Of a stretch of DNA of 64,000 bases, positions 63,820 through 64,000 are shown one piece after another. The notes beneath the pieces are model-generated. The model saw only the letters and a program-made list of their open reading frames with translations. It ran no database searches and had not been told where the DNA came from. The stretch comes from Symbiodinium natans. Its lineage: Eukaryota; Sar; Dinophyceae; Suessiales; Symbiodiniaceae. How positions within the stretch are numbered: the first letter of the stretch is position 1; every line of letters starts with the position of its first letter. Where the stretch lies: assembly GCA_905221605.1 (NCBI GenBank), contig CAJNDS010002788.1, positions 213,761 to 277,760 of the forward strand, in the 5' to 3' direction. A program made the position numbers and the translations under genes.

Positions 63820-64000
63820 CTCTGTCAGGCACATCATGCACACATAGTACACAGGCTGCCGCCGCTTCGTTGTCGAATTTGAAGGAAGCTTTGGGGCATC
63901 GAATGGCATGGCTTTCCATTGCCTCTTGCATGGAGTCCCCCCACGCGACCTCGAAGCCCAGGGACCCGGAGGCCCCTGTTTAAGCGACGGAAGGCTACGG
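63820..64000. other. Unique sequence after the satellite, nothing recognised
   Basis: GC content returns to the window average. An open stretch near 63870-63960 on the plus strand has no domain and is cut by the window edge. Confidence 0.3.

Overview
The window looks like nuclear DNA from a dinoflagellate, most likely a Symbiodiniaceae or Polarella-like member of the Suessiales. The clues are high GC, genes cut into many short exons on one strand, mostly non-canonical introns (GC-AG, with some GA-AG and GT-AG) whose two ends share an AG|G repeat, abundant homopolymers and microsatellites, and scattered CCCTAAA-type heptamers. No bacterial operon, plastid gene or rRNA/tRNA gene was seen. Exon joins were worked out by eye from splice pattern, reading phase and family conservation, and no RNA data were available.

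Layout. 1-5 kb: short exons of one or more unidentified genes. 5-15 kb: mostly non-coding and simple repeats with isolated candidate exons. 15.2-30.3 kb: a long coiled-coil gene made of 30-60 nt exons, including a five-exon cassette tandemly duplicated with a 561 bp period. One intron of this gene (17072-18972) holds a complete class V aminotransferase gene. 31.3-43.3 kb: a bacterial-type (GH13_9, GlgB-like) 1,4-alpha-glucan branching enzyme split into about 30 exons. Its 2.25 kb intron (35753-38004) holds a complete four-exon cytochrome b5-fused fatty acid desaturase on the same strand. 45-51 kb: a second block of coiled-coil mini-exons. 52.0-54.2 kb: a von Willebrand factor A (VWA) domain protein with an intact metal site. 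54.2-63.1 kb: little that can be recognised, apart from a possible Mei2-like RRM exon, a possible minus-strand terminal exon and a dispersed short repeat. 63.1-63.8 kb: an AT-rich heptanucleotide satellite.

Genes. The branching enzyme would make the alpha-1,6 branches of storage starch. The desaturase would introduce double bases-adjacent unsaturation into acyl chains at an internal membrane. The aminotransferase is a PLP enzyme of unknown substrate. The VWA protein is a probable metal-dependent protein-binding module. Nothing shows that these act in one pathway. What they share is architecture: two intact same-strand genes sit inside introns of other genes. This nested organisation is the main finding. 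If the coiled-coil blocks on both sides of the branching enzyme belong to one gene, the desaturase would be nested two levels deep.
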